Positions 1 to 15,200 of a DNA stretch of 64,000 nucleotides are shown here, in pieces. This DNA comes from Spodoptera frugiperda (lineage: Eukaryota; Arthropoda; Insecta; Lepidoptera; Noctuidae), in contig NC_064225.1 of assembly GCF_023101765.2 (NCBI RefSeq), forward strand, positions 7,728,501 through 7,792,500. Reading direction: 5' to 3'. A program made the translations under genes and the position numbers. The notes under the pieces were generated by a model that was not told the origin of the DNA, did no database searches, and saw only the letters and a list, made by a program, of their open reading frames with translations. Positions within the stretch are counted from its first letter, which is position 1. Each line of letters opens with the position of its first letter.

Positions 1-41
1 ATAACTCGATCCTATAAGGCCTGTGTGAGTACCATTTCCAA

Positions 42-47
42 TCAGTG
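42..47 (+). promoter_or_regulatory. Candidate initiator (Inr) for the host gene
   Basis: The hexamer TCAGTG matches the arthropod initiator consensus TCAGTY and lies about 230 bases upstream of the proposed start codon. I see no convincing TATA box or downstream promoter element, so this is only a plausible transcription start with a 5' leader of about 230 nt. Confidence 0.22.
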
Positions 48-276
48 AACAACTGCGTGCGAAACCAAGTAGTAGTGCAGTGATTTCACTAATTTATATT
101 TATTTGAATTAAAACTTTGGTCCAAAGACTATCTCTATTGATACTTTATAGAATTATTAATCTTTATTATTAAATAATTACACTATTTCCATTGAAAACC
201 AACAATTTTTAATTTTCCCCATTACCCTTATTAGAATTACATTCTCATTGCAATTAATAATTGAAAAATAAACAAA

Positions 277-3200
277 ATGTTGGTGAGTAATGAGGTCGAT
301 GGCCAATGAATGTAATAATTGCATAATGTAAATATTTATTTCATGAATGTGACATAAGTATTTACTTGATTGTGTAATTTTACATGATCAATTTTATTAT
401 GAATGCCCAAAAAGTTTTATCTTGAAGTCCAAAAGTTATAGGTTTGTTATTATTTCAGGCAAAACGTCAAAAGATGGACATTACAAGGAACTTCCAAAGC
501 TATGCCTGGTGAGTGAAGTTAAAACAAATGTTTTGTTACTATAATAATATTATTTTTGTTAAGTAGAACATAACTAGAGGCAAGAAACAAAATAATATGA
601 ACAAAACTCAAGTTAAATGATAATTGATAACACTGATAAGTATGACTTACTTTTACATTATATAATTGGATTGATAAAATAATTGATTGCAACAAGATAA
701 GGTTTGACCCATAATTTTTACTATCAAATAATTTACTTTTGAAACAAAATACATTTTCATTTATGTGGGGATTGTTATAGGGTATGTCATATTATCAATT
801 GAATGTTGATGACTAACTGCTATCTCTGCTCATCCCAATAAGGGACTAGTAACATTGAACACACCCAGAGATAACAAACTGACCACAATCTCCAGTCTCC
901 AGTGATCTTGATCTAGGTAGTTCAGTAAAATTTAATTAAAAACATGTTTAAAATAGCTGTATAATAAAAACTATTTATTTAAAATAGAGTAATCTTTTTC
1001 TTCTGATTTATTTCGTTGTGGGATCCAAGACAGTTATTCATATCCCTAGAACTTCAGTGTTCCAGTGTTGTCATAGTTGTATCTACTGTAGATGCTGGCT
1101 TACAGGCGTTGTAACTGCTTTGGAAGGTTGTGGCAGACTTATCCTATTATAAATAAATTCATAAGACCCCTTTAACAAATAAAAGGTGTGATGTTACCAT
1201 ACATAATAAGCCTGTATTACATAAGAGAAAACTCATAACATAACTTTGGAACTATGGAAGCATAGGTGTTACATTTAATATATAGGATAGGTGTACTATA
1301 CATCAATATTCACCATTTAGGGGAAATGTAGATAACTACTATGCCCCAGAATACCCATAGAAAGGCCTCCTATTGTCTTAATATTATATTGCTTAAGAAT
1401 GTTCCCATAGCACATTATATTTGTTACATAGTTGTAGTAACAGTTATTCTCATGAAACAGTTATTGCAACTTGTGAAACCCCAACAAGTTGTGTGTAAGA
1501 AATGTATTTACTACAACAATCATATTTTTCCTTATAACTTCAAATAAATGAAAATATAGCACAAAACATCAACCTGTATGAATGGAAACACGTTTGTTTC
1601 CTTATGCTTGAGGAAAAGATTTTGATTCTGGTTTTTGCAGTGATTTATTACCTCTCTCTGTGTGAACGAGATATCTGTGATGTCATAATGTTGTAGTGTA
1701 TGGTGTATCGTTACGCTCTGACCCTCTTATTCACTAAAATAGTAAGCAGAATTAATATGAACCATGCCTTTACCTTTACACTGCAAAATAAATCAAATAA
1801 TGCATCCACATTTTATGAACATTAAGTAGTAACCAAGATTAGCCCACACTGTATTTATTAGTAGCGCACAAGCTCTAGACAGGACAGTAAATACTGCAAT
1901 GAAAATCGTTAAGTTTTCGCGAACGCAACTATCGACGAAGTTCCTTTCAAATGACGGGATATCATCGTTTTATTCATGGACTTATTTATAAATCAATCCA
2001 AAAAAGAAGAAGTAGTCTTTCCGTAGGAGAAAGTATTGATAGATTGAAAGTATTGAGGATATATTTCATCATCTTGAATCACGTACTGTTTTCCTTAATC
2101 AGATTACCTTCGCTTGTGTTCGATTTAACGATAACCCGTTACAGTTAGTCAGTGTGAGTCAGAGTTGCCATATTTTGGCCATCTCTGCATTGATGCCACC
2201 TACACAATTATGGTGCAATATCATTGTAACAGTTGTATAGATATAATCGTTGTATGAACGATAGTGGAAAGGGAAATAACATTTATACTCTTTTTAAACA
2301 ATGTTGACTAGAGACCATCCCATTGTTTCTATTGAATAATATTATCCAAATTCATTCGACCATTAACCTTTTTCAGAAACTAACTTTAACACTACCAACT
2401 TCAGCTTGGGTTACTGTAACACGAGTTCGCTCGCAATCAATCTTCTTCCTTCGTCCCCATCCATAAAAAAGTTTACAAATCCCCGATTCCCCAACAACCT
2501 TTAAATTCCCAACCCCCAAAAGGTCGGCAACGCACTTGTAACGCCTCTGGTGTATCAAGTGTCCATGGGCGACGGCAATTGCTTACCAACAGAAAAAAAA
2601 ACTTTTCTTCTTCAAAATTCAAAGAATATAATTATTTGTAAAAGTAGTTTTAATTTATCTAAAGCAAAAACCGTCGACATTAAACCATACTTACATTACT
2701 TAGGATTTTAACAAAAATCCATCTAAATCAATTCAGCAGTTTAGTAGTTAACAATTAACAGTGATTTAAATATTGACCAACACCTAAGTAGGCTAACGTT
2801 AGACTGTTGGATTAAGAGCCTGATGCAGAAAGCAGTACTCCTGGACACGGTGCGCATTGTCCGGAAATTCCTCTCTCTTGACCCTTGACCGCAAGTAGCT
2901 TGGATTTCTCTCGTTACTGGTGGGCTACTGCTTTTTATATTTTTAAATGTTTTTTTTTTAATTTAGTATTTAATAATAAACAAATATAATAAATAAATAA
3001 ATGAACGAAAGTTTAAATATAATCTGGTGGTGTATCCAGGTGCAAGCCGGACTGGTGCTACCCCAGCATGAGCAAGGAGACCAACGAGCTGCTGCGGCAG
3101 TGCGCGGACCTGCCGCCCGTGCAGCTGTGCGACGACGTCGAGGAACTCATCAACAAGAGCAAAGCCTTCCCCATACCGTTCCCCATTCAGACCGTCAGGT

Positions 3201-6200
3201 TAGTGCTACAATGCTACTTGAGTTTCTTCAGAGAAATGGTAGAAAATCAGGAAAGTCAGAGTGAATAGGTACTTTCTAAGTCTGTGTGCTCCATCCTCGG
3301 CCACATCTTCGCTTCGCCGTCCTAGCAGTAAGCGGGTTGGTGGCCAAACGCAGACTTTTCAACGTTAAAATATATTCTTTTGTGAAATTGTTGGTCTGTA
3401 GTAAAATTTTCTCATGTGATAGATGTTTAACACTAATGCTAGTAGTCAACTAGTAAGCAATTTGTTTACAATATGGTTTCGTTACTGGTGTTGAAGACAG
3501 TGCACTAAAAACGAGGCAATACTTCTTACGATCATCTTTCCCAGATATAAATAGATAAATAGTAGATGTATAAAGCTAAATATAATATTGATGTGACTTG
3601 CAGATTAGAAAAGCTAAAAGCCCGGCGATCAATAGACAAACTGAAGAAAAACATAGTGTCCACATACCCGCTCATACACGAACGAGTGCTACTTCTCATC
3701 ACACACTTCCTCATATACAAGAGGTGAGTTAAGTACCCATCTGTTTTTTATGGAATAACGTCACGCCTTTTATCCCCGAAGGGGTAGACAGAGGTGCACA
3801 GTACGGCACTTGGTGCCGCTATACAATGTACACCCAATTATCACCATGTATGTTATAAGTCCCATGTTATAGGGGGTGAGCCTATTGCCATATACTGTGT
3901 TTTCTAGGATCCGTGCTACTACTGAGAAAGTTTCGAAAAACCGAAAACAGCCCAGTACCTAACACTTTGCCCGACGCGAAAATCGAAACCGAGACCTCTT
4001 GTTCGGTAGTCGCACTTGCGACCGTTCAACCAACGAGGCAGTCACCTAATTTATTCAAGTGCGTATTTTACGTATGTTCCAGAGAGTACGGCAGCAGTAT
4101 AGAGAAGGAGTTGTACAAGGACATGAGTGTTCCCCAGTTCATAGACCGACTGCTCAAGAAGCGAGCCGTCAACTTCATGGGCGCGGCCGACTCCTACCTC
4201 CTGCTGTCCGGGGAGAAAGGGTAAATACGCCGCAACACACGATATACCACCTTAAATACAAAGCAATATGGTTCATTTTACAATAACTTAGTTTTTGTCA
4301 CATTCATACGAAATCTTTACTGTTCATTCCATAGCATGTTATCCTTTCACATAAATTCATGTTTTCGTTTCAATTTCAACTCTTTCACTTCACACATAAG
4401 CTTGATATTCGTGTAACACCCATGATTCTTGTATATGTGAAGTAAAGAAGGGGTGATGTGTGTGTAACGTGTATAACGTGGTGGTGTGCGTGTGTTGTGT
4501 CGGTGTAGCTATGTGTGTGTACTTGTGTGCAGATCATTAATGGACGGGTTGTCGCCGAAGGAACTTAAAAATATACGCTCCAGTCTCTTACGTACGAGTA
4601 GGTGAGGAAACTATCTCTGTCCTTTACTAACAACTAACATTAGAAAGAGAATGGCAACTAAGACTGGTTTTGGTTGAGCACAATTTTTCACATGCACTGC
4701 TTGTCCTGTACATCAAGCAATTTCAAACTCTATATCAAAAGGATGAGGTTGAAAATGCACTGGAGAAACTTTCATGATTAATTCTTCAACACGCTTCATG
4801 TAATAAGTAAGACTTTATTGAGCACTATGCAACAGCATGCCCTTGTAAAGAAGGGGTGATCAACAACAACATGGTTCATAATTTCATTTGTTATTCCGCC
4901 GACCAATATGAAAACAATAAAAGTTTTAATGTTTCTGCATTAAAAAGAAATCACAAAAAGAAGGAGGAGACCCTCCAACACCCTTAGTACGAGTTTCCTT
5001 TACGTTTAAAGTAAACGAAACGAGAGCGCGTTTGGCGCTCTGATTGGCCGGTTCGAATAAACCAACCAAGGAAATGAGGGGGCGTTCGGCGCTCTGATTC
5101 GTCGGCTCGAATAAACCAACCAATCAGAGCGCCAAACGCGCTCTCATCTCGTTACTTAAAACGTAAAGCAAACTCGTACTAAGGGTACAGATTGTTCAAA
5201 GAACAAAGCTTTGTATCACGTATAAATAGTTTAACTTTGCCAACGTATATTTCAGTTCGGACGGCTGGGAGAGTGTGGGCACGATGAACCAGAAGCCGCC
5301 TCTACTGCTGGAGAACTGCCTGAGCTACGACGAGATGAAGGTGTCGGCGATGGTGTACGTGAGCGGCCACACGGAGTGCATCAACGCGGGCGAGCGCCGC
5401 AACTCCGGCGTCGTCAGGGAGGATAATATCGAGACTGAAGCCGTTATTATAGGTGAGAGTCTGCTAAATGCTGTTGTTCCTAGTTTTTTTTATGATATAA
5501 GCTGGTAAAGGAGCAGACGGATCACCTGATGGTAAGCAATCGCCGCCGCCCATAGATATCCATAAAACCAGAAGCGGTACAAGTGGATTGCAGGAATTTA
5601 AGGGTTTTTGAGGAATTGGGGAGGGGGTAATTAGGCCTCCGGTAACCACACTCACAAAACGCAAGCGTTGTCTACCACGACCGCGTGATACGAAGCCTTG
5701 ATGTCATACGAACTGGTTAATATGACAGAAGCTTTTTGTTAAATACTGGACTCAATTACAAATTCCGTGTTATTATTGTCAGTCATGGCAGTCTTGCGAC
5801 AAGCAATCTAGACACACGGCAGTGTGTCCGCCAAGTTCGAGCAAAAAAACCGACACACCGGCCGTGGGTTATATTACACGAACCATTTCGGGCCAAGTTC
5901 GACCCACCTATAACTCAAAATCTATTTTATCTACGCATATGAAATTTCTAGTATCTATCGAGATCTACTTACTTATCTAAAATACAAAATTTCATTAATG
6001 TACCTATTGTAGATCTTGAGATATTGACGTCAGAAAATCGCTATTTTTACTATACACTCACTGACTGACTCACTCATCAAAAACCTAGACCACTTCCAAT
6101 AGTCGTATTGACTTGAAATTTGGCATGGAGGTAGGTCTTTAGGTCAAGGTAAAGGAAAAAATCTGAAAATGGCCAAGTGTGAGTCGGTTTTAAAAATAAT

Positions 6201-9200
6201 GAAGGTGTAAATTCATACTCCTAAGGAACTAAAACAAAAAAATTATCTATATCTTCCAATGGTCGTACCGACCTAAAATTCGTTACGAAGGTTTGTATTT
6301 AGTCAAAGTAAAGTAAAATAAGAAAAAAAGAAAATAAACCTTACAAAAATAAATGAAATCCCACCCAAAACATAAATGTGAAAGTCTGCCAAGTTCGATA
6401 ATATTGGAATGCTTCGCCTATAAAAGAAGTGAGATCTAAATAAGTACCAAGTTCCATACACAGACCTCAGTTAAAAATGATATAACTTGGCAAGTTTTAA
6501 TAGAAAATTATATACTTGACTCATTGCGTTTAGTAGGTTTATAACAAAGTGTGTGAAAACTTGCCAACTTGTTATATCATTTTTAACAGAGGTCTGTGTA
6601 TGGAACTTGGTACTTATTTAGATCTCACTTCTTTTATAGGCGAAGCATTCCAATATTATCGAACTTGGCATCCTTTCACATTTATGTTTTGGGTGGGTCA
6701 AACATTTACTCTAAAATATGTCCTCTCTAAGTAAATGTACATTACAACTGAGTTTTGACAACTGTCCCCCTTTTTTTTTTGAGGGGGGAATATCATCCAA
6801 TGACTTCTCCCACCTTGGGCGAGGCGAGAGGGAGTGTCAGACTCTTACTGACTAAAAACCACCCGTTCCTTCTCCTGCTTTTCGAGCCGGAGCCCCGGTA
6901 AACCCGCTAGGTAGTCCGCAGCTCCGGGCAACTGTCCCCTAAACCAGCTCCCCTATCCCAGGTGCGATAGGTCCTCGCTTCCAGCGCGAGTTCCGCATGG
7001 ACTGCGAGGACGTGCTGGTGTCTGCGGAGCAGAACGTGCCGGAGCAGGGCTACGGGGAGGAGGTCACGCCCACCACCTGCCTCAACGTGCTCAAGAACAC
7101 CTACGTCCGGAACAACGCCTCCGGCAGACACATGTGGAGGCAGATGTGGGCAGAGTTCTACCAGGTACGGAATTTTAAATAGTACGTATAGTATTTAGTA
7201 CTGGGGAAGCTCACAATAAAACACACAGCCCATTTGTAGCTCGGTATAATTAAAAACTGCCATTGACAATTCACGTTGACAACTGACATAGACAACTGAT
7301 GTTGTACACAGATTATGCGCTTACACTACATCCCTCCCCACTTAATTAAGAATTACAACAATTACCCCTCTCTAACTTATTACCTACTTAATATCTAACA
7401 AATTATGATTAACTTAAGAATACTTATAGTTTATAGTTTTACCCACTCGACAACTCCGAACGGGACGTGGCTGGGTCGGTACTGGGGTGGTAGGAGGCGT
7501 GGTAAAGTCCTCACTGATTGGCATGCCTAAATCCTCAACGGACTCTGTATTGGTACCTATCTTACCCCCGGGCTCACCCAGCTGCTCGCCTCGAACTACG
7601 GTCCGCTCAGATGGGATCTCCGCCTGGATATCAGGCTCCAAAGTCTGAGGGTCCACGGAAGACGGTCTCGTACCTGTGGGGACTACAAGCGAACTCCTCG
7701 TTCTACGCTTTAGCTGGTCGAGATGTCTATGGTGAACGTTACCCTTATCGTCAAGAATTTTATAATCATTAGTTCCTGTTGACTTAATCACAGATCCTGG
7801 TTGCCATTTTTCTGCCTTTAGATACTGACGGTACCAAACATCGTCACCTACTCCTACTTCTCTACTCTCCCCACCTTTACCTCTAACCTGCCGCTGCTGC
7901 GACTCACGAACCTTGCCTTCCCTATCTGGTTTCAACGCGTCTAACCTAGTCCTTAAACGTCTGCCCATCAGTAATATCGCCGGACTTTCTCCCGTAGAAC
8001 AATGTTCGGTATTACGGTAATGTAGTAAGAAATTATTCAAGGTCAATTCTATATTTTTGTTCTCAGCTATAGCCTTTTTAATAACCTTCTTTAGGGTCCT
8101 GACTGCGTTCTCCGCCGCCCCATTTGACGCGGGATGATAAGGGGCTGTAAATACGTGTTCCACCCCGTCACCCTGTAAAGAGGTGGCAAATTCACTACTT
8201 GTAAATGGTGGACCGTTATCTGTCACTATCTGCCTAGGAACGCCAAACCTACTCCATAGTTCACTAAGCTTAGAAATAGTACTTCGAGCTGACGTATTAG
8301 GAACCAAAAAAACTTCTAACCATTTTGACATGGAGTCTACTACGACCAAATACAATCTACCTCCGATGGGGCCCATAAAATCTAAATGGAGCCTAGTCCA
8401 TGGGCGGTGAGGCCAGGGCCAGAGCCGTGGGGATGCGCTGGGGGGCGCGTCCGCATGCTGGGCGCAGGTGGCGCACGCGCGGCACTCGCGCTCCACCGCC
8501 TCGTCGATGCCGGGCCACCACACGTAGCTACGTGCTATGGCTTTGGATTTAACTATCCCCATGTGCGGCTCATGTATTAATTTTAACACTTTATCTCGGC
8601 AACCATCAGGAATTACAACCCTATGCCCCCACATAACACATCCTAATTCCTCGTATAATTCCGACTTCCTATTAAAATAAGGTTGCATACCTACTATACT
8701 ACACACTTCGGGCCAACCGTCCCGTATAAACGATAAAACCCTACTCAGAATGGCATCCTTCAATGTAAATGTTTTTATTTGTTTATTATCCAATAATAAC
8801 GCTTCTTGTGCAAAGTGTAAATATGTCTGTTCCGGAATTACGTCACTTCCTTGTTTAGTAGTATTGATCGGCAACCGCGATAGGCCGTCCGCACAGTTTT
8901 CGTTAGTTTTAATGTATTCTATATCGTAGTCATAAGCAGACAAAATGACGGCCCACCTCTGCATCCTACTCGCGGTCATAGTCGGTATCCCGGCATTAGG
9001 GCCAAAGATAGAAACCAACGGTTTATGGTCAGTGCGTAATGTAAATTTTCGTCCGTATAAATATTGATGGAATTTCTTTACACAGAAAATAATAGCTAAA
9101 GCTTCGCGGTGTATTTGAGAATAATTTTTCTCCGCAGCAGTGAGGGCACGCGACGCATACGCCACTGGGCGCTCGCCCCGCACCCCGCGCTGCGCCAATA

Positions 9201-12200
9201 CCCCTCCAATACCCCGCGCGCTCGCATCACACGTCACGATAACCGGTTTCCTAGGATCGTAGTGAGCTAACACCTCGCTACTGACTAACGCTCTTTTGAC
9301 TTCTCCGAATGCGCGCTCGCACTCACTGTCCCATTTCCATGGAATCTCCTTCCGCAGTAAACTATGCAAAGGAGCTAGTAAGGAACTAAGATTTCTAGTA
9401 AATCTTGCGTAAAAGTTAATCATACCTAGGAACGAACGTAATTCTGTTACATTGGTAGGAGCTTCAATCTTAAGAATAGCATCAATCTTAGAAGTATCCG
9501 CTTTAATTCCATCTTTTGATATCACATACCCCAAATATTTAACATTGTCTACCAAGAAAACACATTTATCCTTCCTTAACTTTAATCCGTTGTCAGCTAA
9601 ACGCTTCAAAACAGCCTCAAGGGCCTGTAAATGCTCCGTTCTAGTCTGACCTCCTATGATGATGTCATCAAGAAACGCTTGCACATGCGGAATGCCCTGA
9701 AATAAATTTGTCATAATGCGTTGGAAAATTCCTACGCTAGATGCTAAGCCGTATACTAACCTATTGTATCGAAATAACCCTCGGTGTGTGTTAATGACAG
9801 TAAACTTTTTGGAATCATCCAACACAATCTGATTGTAAGCATTAGATAAATCTATTTTGCTTAAATATTGAGCTCCATTTAACCCTACCAAAACATCATC
9901 AATTCTAGGAAGTGGGTAACGATCGACCAGCAAAACGGGGTTTAAAGTAGACTTGTAGTCCGCACAAATACGTAACGTACCGTCAGCCTTATTAACAGGC
10001 ACCAGTGGAGAAGCCCAGTCCGAGCAGTCCACCGGCTCGATGACGCCGGCGCGCAGCATCGCATCGAGCTCAGCGTCGACGCGCTCACGGAGTGCATACG
10101 GCAGGGGCCGTGCTCGGTGAAATACGGGTTCCGCGCCCTCACGCACCCGCAGTGTTGCCTTGCCCCCCCTGTACCGTCCCAGCCCTCCACTGAACAGTTC
10201 TTTATACCTGTCAAGTAATTTACACAACACAATATCAATTTGTTTGTCATCCTTCCTGATAAAATTACACTGAAACTTTGGAATATCTATTTGTAATTCT
10301 GCCAACCACTGTCTCCCAATCAAAGATGTGGTACCATTCTCAATGACAAATAATTCTAATTGTTTTTCTATGGCATCATAACACACTGACGGTTTAATTA
10401 TACCCAAGGGCTTTATTTTCGAGCCATCATAAAATTTTAGGATAGTATTATCATTTTTAATAGGCAAATGGTCAAAATACAAATCATATACATTTTTATT
10501 TATACACGAAATGGCTGTGCCAGTGTCTATCTCCATTACAATTGGAATGTTATCTATAAGAATGGGTAAACTCACCGCCTTATAATTATTTAATGCCATG
10601 AGATTTAGATCTTCGATAACCCCTTCTTCATCACTGGTCCCGTAGTCGAGATCTCCGAAATGAAATCCGCGCCTAATCGCTTTTTCTTGACCGTCATTGT
10701 TTTCCTGCGACCTTCGACCTTTCCACTCAGGACACACCCGCCGCAAGTGACCCACATTTTGACATTTGCTGCACACAAAGTTCCGATAGCGGCACCTGTC
10801 AAAATCGTGATTCGCCGCCCCGCATGCTGCGCAGCCTGCGTTCACCGACCCGGCTGAGCCCGTCATCCTGACATTGACCGGCCGCGTGCGGCCTCTAGCT
10901 GTCGGTGCTACCGGTCCCGCTCCGCCAACTCTGCGCCCGCGTCCTTGTCCGACACGCCCCGCGCACTTTTCTAGCGCATGGACCGAGCACGTACTCCTCG
11001 CCTCTGATGCTCCTTTCCCCTCAACCACAGCTGCGTCCCTCTCCGCTGCTTCTAACGAACACGCCAACTTGACCGCCTCCGCAAAATTTATGGTGTCATT
11101 TTCAGCGAATAACCGCTGCCGAATGACGTCACTGCGCAGCCCGCAGATAAATTGGTCGCGTAAGTTTTCGTTCAAATTGGTGTTGAACTTACAATTCCGC
11201 GACAATTTCTTCAGTTCCGCTACGTATGTGGCCACATCCTCCGTAGCACCTTGCCGTTTCTGTCGAAATCGGTATCTTTCCGCTAACGAAGATGGCGGCG
11301 GTTGTAAGTGTTGTTGCATCAAATCACCAGCTTGTACGAAAGATAATTCCGAAGGCTTGTTTGGACTAGCGAGATTAACCAGCAACTCGTAAGCTTCATC
11401 CCCCATACTAGCAATCATCGTCGGTAACTTCATTTCGTCCGAGACCTTGTTCACCTTGAAGTACATCTCAAGTCTGTCCATATAAGACGTCCATAACCCC
11501 GACCGCATGTCGAACTCTTTGATTTTACCAATCGACATTGTGACACACTGTAGATTGAATGCGCACGCAAAACCGTAACTAATTGTCCTCGTCGCCACTA
11601 TAGTATTTAGTACTGGGGAAGCTCACAATAAAACACACAGCCCATTTGTAGCTCGGTATAATTGAAAACTGCCATTGACAATTCACGTTGACAACTGACA
11701 TAGACAACTGATGTTGTACACAGATTATGCGCTTACACTACAGTACCCTTTGGTAGTATGGATGGTGGTTATAGCAAACCACGTAGGTAAAACGGCGAAC
11801 TCCGTTTCGCCACCAATGACATTCCCAGTTTTCCTTCATTTCCTGAATTTTCTTTACATTAAAACTCACGGAGCCCGAGACCTTTCCAACGAGTGCAAAA
11901 CCATGAAAATCGGTTCGTACATTCTGGAGATATAGCGTCAGGAAAGAAACCCCGACTTATTTTTATATGATTTAAATCTTTCACGCCGCGTCTTGTCTAA
12001 TTGTCTTAGTGTTTCTTCACACCTAAACTATGTTTTGGATAGAAGGTGCAAAGATAGTTTGTCAAATCCGACAATGCACACGGAGCAGTTTTTATCCCTG
12101 AAATCTCACTAGAATGGGAAATATACTGCTAAAATCACTGAGGTTATTGTTGTGTGGAATCTGGTATAACGATACTGCGAGCCCTGAAAGCAGATAGGAC

Positions 12201-15200
12201 AATCTCCATTCAACTAAAGCTAAACCCGGATTATGTAACTTTTAAATCCCGAAAATAAATAAACAATTAAAAAAAAATATTTAGTCTCTTAAATTTACAT
12301 AACTCAAGTGCTCAAAACAGCCCGTGTAAGTAGTTAATCCCACCCAAAACATAAATGTGAAAGGCTGCCAAGTTCGATAATATTGGAATGCTTCGCCTAT
12401 AAAAGAAGTGAGATCTAAATAAGTACCAAGTTCCATACAAAGACCTCAGTTAAAAATGATATAACAAGTTGGCAAGTTTTCACACACTTTGTTATAAACC
12501 TACTAAAAGCAATGAGTCAAGTATATAATTTTCTATTAAAACTTGCCAAGTTATATCATTTTTAACTGAGGTCTTTGTATGGAACTTGGTACTTATTTAG
12601 ATCTCACTTCTTTTATAGGCGAAGCATTCCAATATTATCGAACTTGGCAGCCTTTCACATTTATGTTTTGGGTGGGATTTCATTTATTTTTGTAAGGTTT
12701 ATTTTCTTTTTTTCTTATTTTACTTTACTTTGACTAAATACAAACCTTCGTAAAGAATTTTAGGTCGGTACGACCATTGGAAGATATAGATATTTTTTTT
12801 GTTTTAGTTCCTTAGGGGTATGAATTTACACCTTCATTATTTTTAAAACCGACTCACACTTGGCCATTTTCAGATTTTTTCCTTTACCTTGACCTAAAGA
12901 CCTACCTCCATGCCAAATTTCAAGTCAATACGACCATTGGAAGTGGTCTAGGTTTTTGATGAGTGAGTGAGTCAGTCAGTGAGTGTATAGTAAAAATAGC
13001 GATTTTCTGACGTCAATATCTCAAGACCTACAATAGGTACATTAATGAAATTTTGTATTTTAGATAAGTAAGTAGATCTCGACAGATACTAGAAATTTCA
13101 TATGCGTAGATAAAATAGATTTTGAGTTATAGGTGGGTCGAACTTGGCCCGAAATGGTTCGTGTAATATAACCCACGGCCGGTGTGTCGGTTTTTTTGCT
13201 CGAACTTGGCGGACACACTGCCGTGTGTCTAGATAACACTTGTGTTGGGGTTGTCTCGTTCCTCCCCAGATTTGATACAGTATTGAGACTTAAAAAACAA
13301 TTAAAATCATAACTACTATAAATTACATTCATAACTGTATAACACAACTAACTTCCTTTACTGTACAGGTCCACAGCTACACGTACGAGGAACTAACAGG
13401 CTACATCAGCGTGAGCAACACGAAGGACGCGCAGAAGAAGTACACGGACCGCTACGTGCAGCTGTCGCGGCCGCACCACGTCTTCGACAACGAGGTCTAC
13501 TACAAGCGCCTCGCCGTCATCGCAGACACCGTCTTCATTGAGGCCGACCACCGCGCCCAGCTCGAGAACAAAATGGCTTATGTTAATGTTATTGGTTGCG
13601 GTTAGTATACCTGTGTATTGTAAAAAATGTGTAATGAATTTGTCTGTGTGTATAAATCTGCTTACGAATGTGTTGAACTTCAAAGTCTAGGAGAAATATT
13701 TCATGGTTATCTCTCTAGGGTAGTGTGATTCTTAAGGATTGGAAGGTTTAGTTACAGTAGTAATAGATTATAGTCTGCAAAGAAAGAATTTGAATTATTT
13801 TTTAATCGCAAAAAGCTTTAAACCGAGAGGAGTGGAAGGAAGGTAGGGAAGCCTTTGTCCTGCAGTGGGACGATCATGGCTGAAATCTAAAATCTAAATC
13901 TTTAATCACTACATAGTATAAACCAAAGTAACTTTCTTTGGCCCTGTGTCCCTTTGTATGCATAAAATTTCCTTGTATAATATGACTCAATACCGTGCAG
14001 GTCTGGGCGTGTGGAAGATCTCGAAGCACCAGGTGGACGTGTACGTGCTGTCGGTGCTGGCGCGGCTGCGGCACCTGCTGCGGGGCCCCGGCCTCACACA
14101 CGTCGCCGACGTCAACTTCGCGTACATCACGCCCAGCGACACCATACTCGGTACTCTAACTACTTACCACTACTTTTTAGGGTTCCGTAGCCAAATGGCA
14201 AAAAACGGAACCCTTATAGATTCGTCATGTCTGTCTGTCTGTCTGACTGTCCGTCCGTATGTCACAGCCATTTATTTAAACGGGGAAAATCATCCAATGA
14301 CTTTTTTTACATTTAATGGGTCCACGTTTGGCCTCTATCTCGCCTGATGCTAAGGATGATGAAGCAAAATATATAGATGCTATAGACACCCAGGTTATTC
14401 CCATCAGGAAACAGACTCCGGCAAGAAGTTCCACTCCCTATCAGTTCGCACAAGGAAGCTTGAAGCGAAGAGCTTCGTGCGAATGGGTGGGATATCTACC
14501 ATGAAACTTCTCCCGCCCTAGGCGAGGCGAGAGGGAGTGTCAGACTCTTACTGACAAAAAACCACCCCGTTTCTACTCTTGCTTTTCGAGCCGGAGCCCC
14601 GGTAAACCCGCTAGGTAGTCCGCAGTTCCGGATCAGAACTTATCACTACTGCTATCCTAGTACTTAGTGCTTCTCACTAGACCTGCTATTCTCATTTCCG
14701 TTAGAGATGTGCTATGTAACTATGCTACGAAGATGTTACAACATTATTTACAATTATTATTACTACTGCTACTTCCACAGCGATGTTCTCAAACGCCACG
14801 GGCTCGAGTAAGACAGCCGAGTACAAAACATTCTTCGAGAACAAGAAACATCCAAATGGTGAGTCCTAGTCCTAGTCTTACTATAAATTATGTTTGCCAC
14901 ATTGATAAAATTACTGCTATAAGTCAGTGTATGGCAATAGGCTCTTAAATTATAACTCATAGCGTAACCAGCAGCATATGTTGTGTCACATTTAATTCTG
15001 TTTGTTTTTTGTAAGCACAAAACTCCTAAACTGCTCGACCAATTTGGATAATTTTTTTTTTGCATTAGGATATTTGTTTGAAAGATAAATTCTACACAGT
15101 CAACGGGAACATAGAATTAGCACCTGAGCGAAGCATCGCAGTATTACTATTAACGAGTATAAAATAAAATACGATAATATAATTACTGCCTCATTGGCCA

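Larger units (their letters stand above)
7187..11742 (-). mobile_element. Full-length Mag-type Gypsy LTR retrotransposon in intron 8
   Basis: Two 144-bp LTRs flank a single Gag-Pol ORF on the - strand. In the element's sense the LTRs start TGTAGT and end ACTATA, and I could see only one difference between them (A/G near 7251 versus 11665). A primer-binding site next to the 5' LTR and a purine tract next to the 3' LTR are present. Flanks read GTACG on the left and GTACC on the right, which fits a short target duplication with one change. Near-identical LTRs and an open ORF point to recent insertion. The element lies antisense 22 bases after the exon 8 splice donor. Confidence 0.92.

Noticed and set aside
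10874..11392. 172-codon + strand frame
   Set aside because: Antisense shadow of the Mag Gag coding region.
11539..11598. Upstream extension of the Mag ORF by 20 codons
   Set aside because: It would start at GTG inside the primer-binding site; the first ATG is at 11538.
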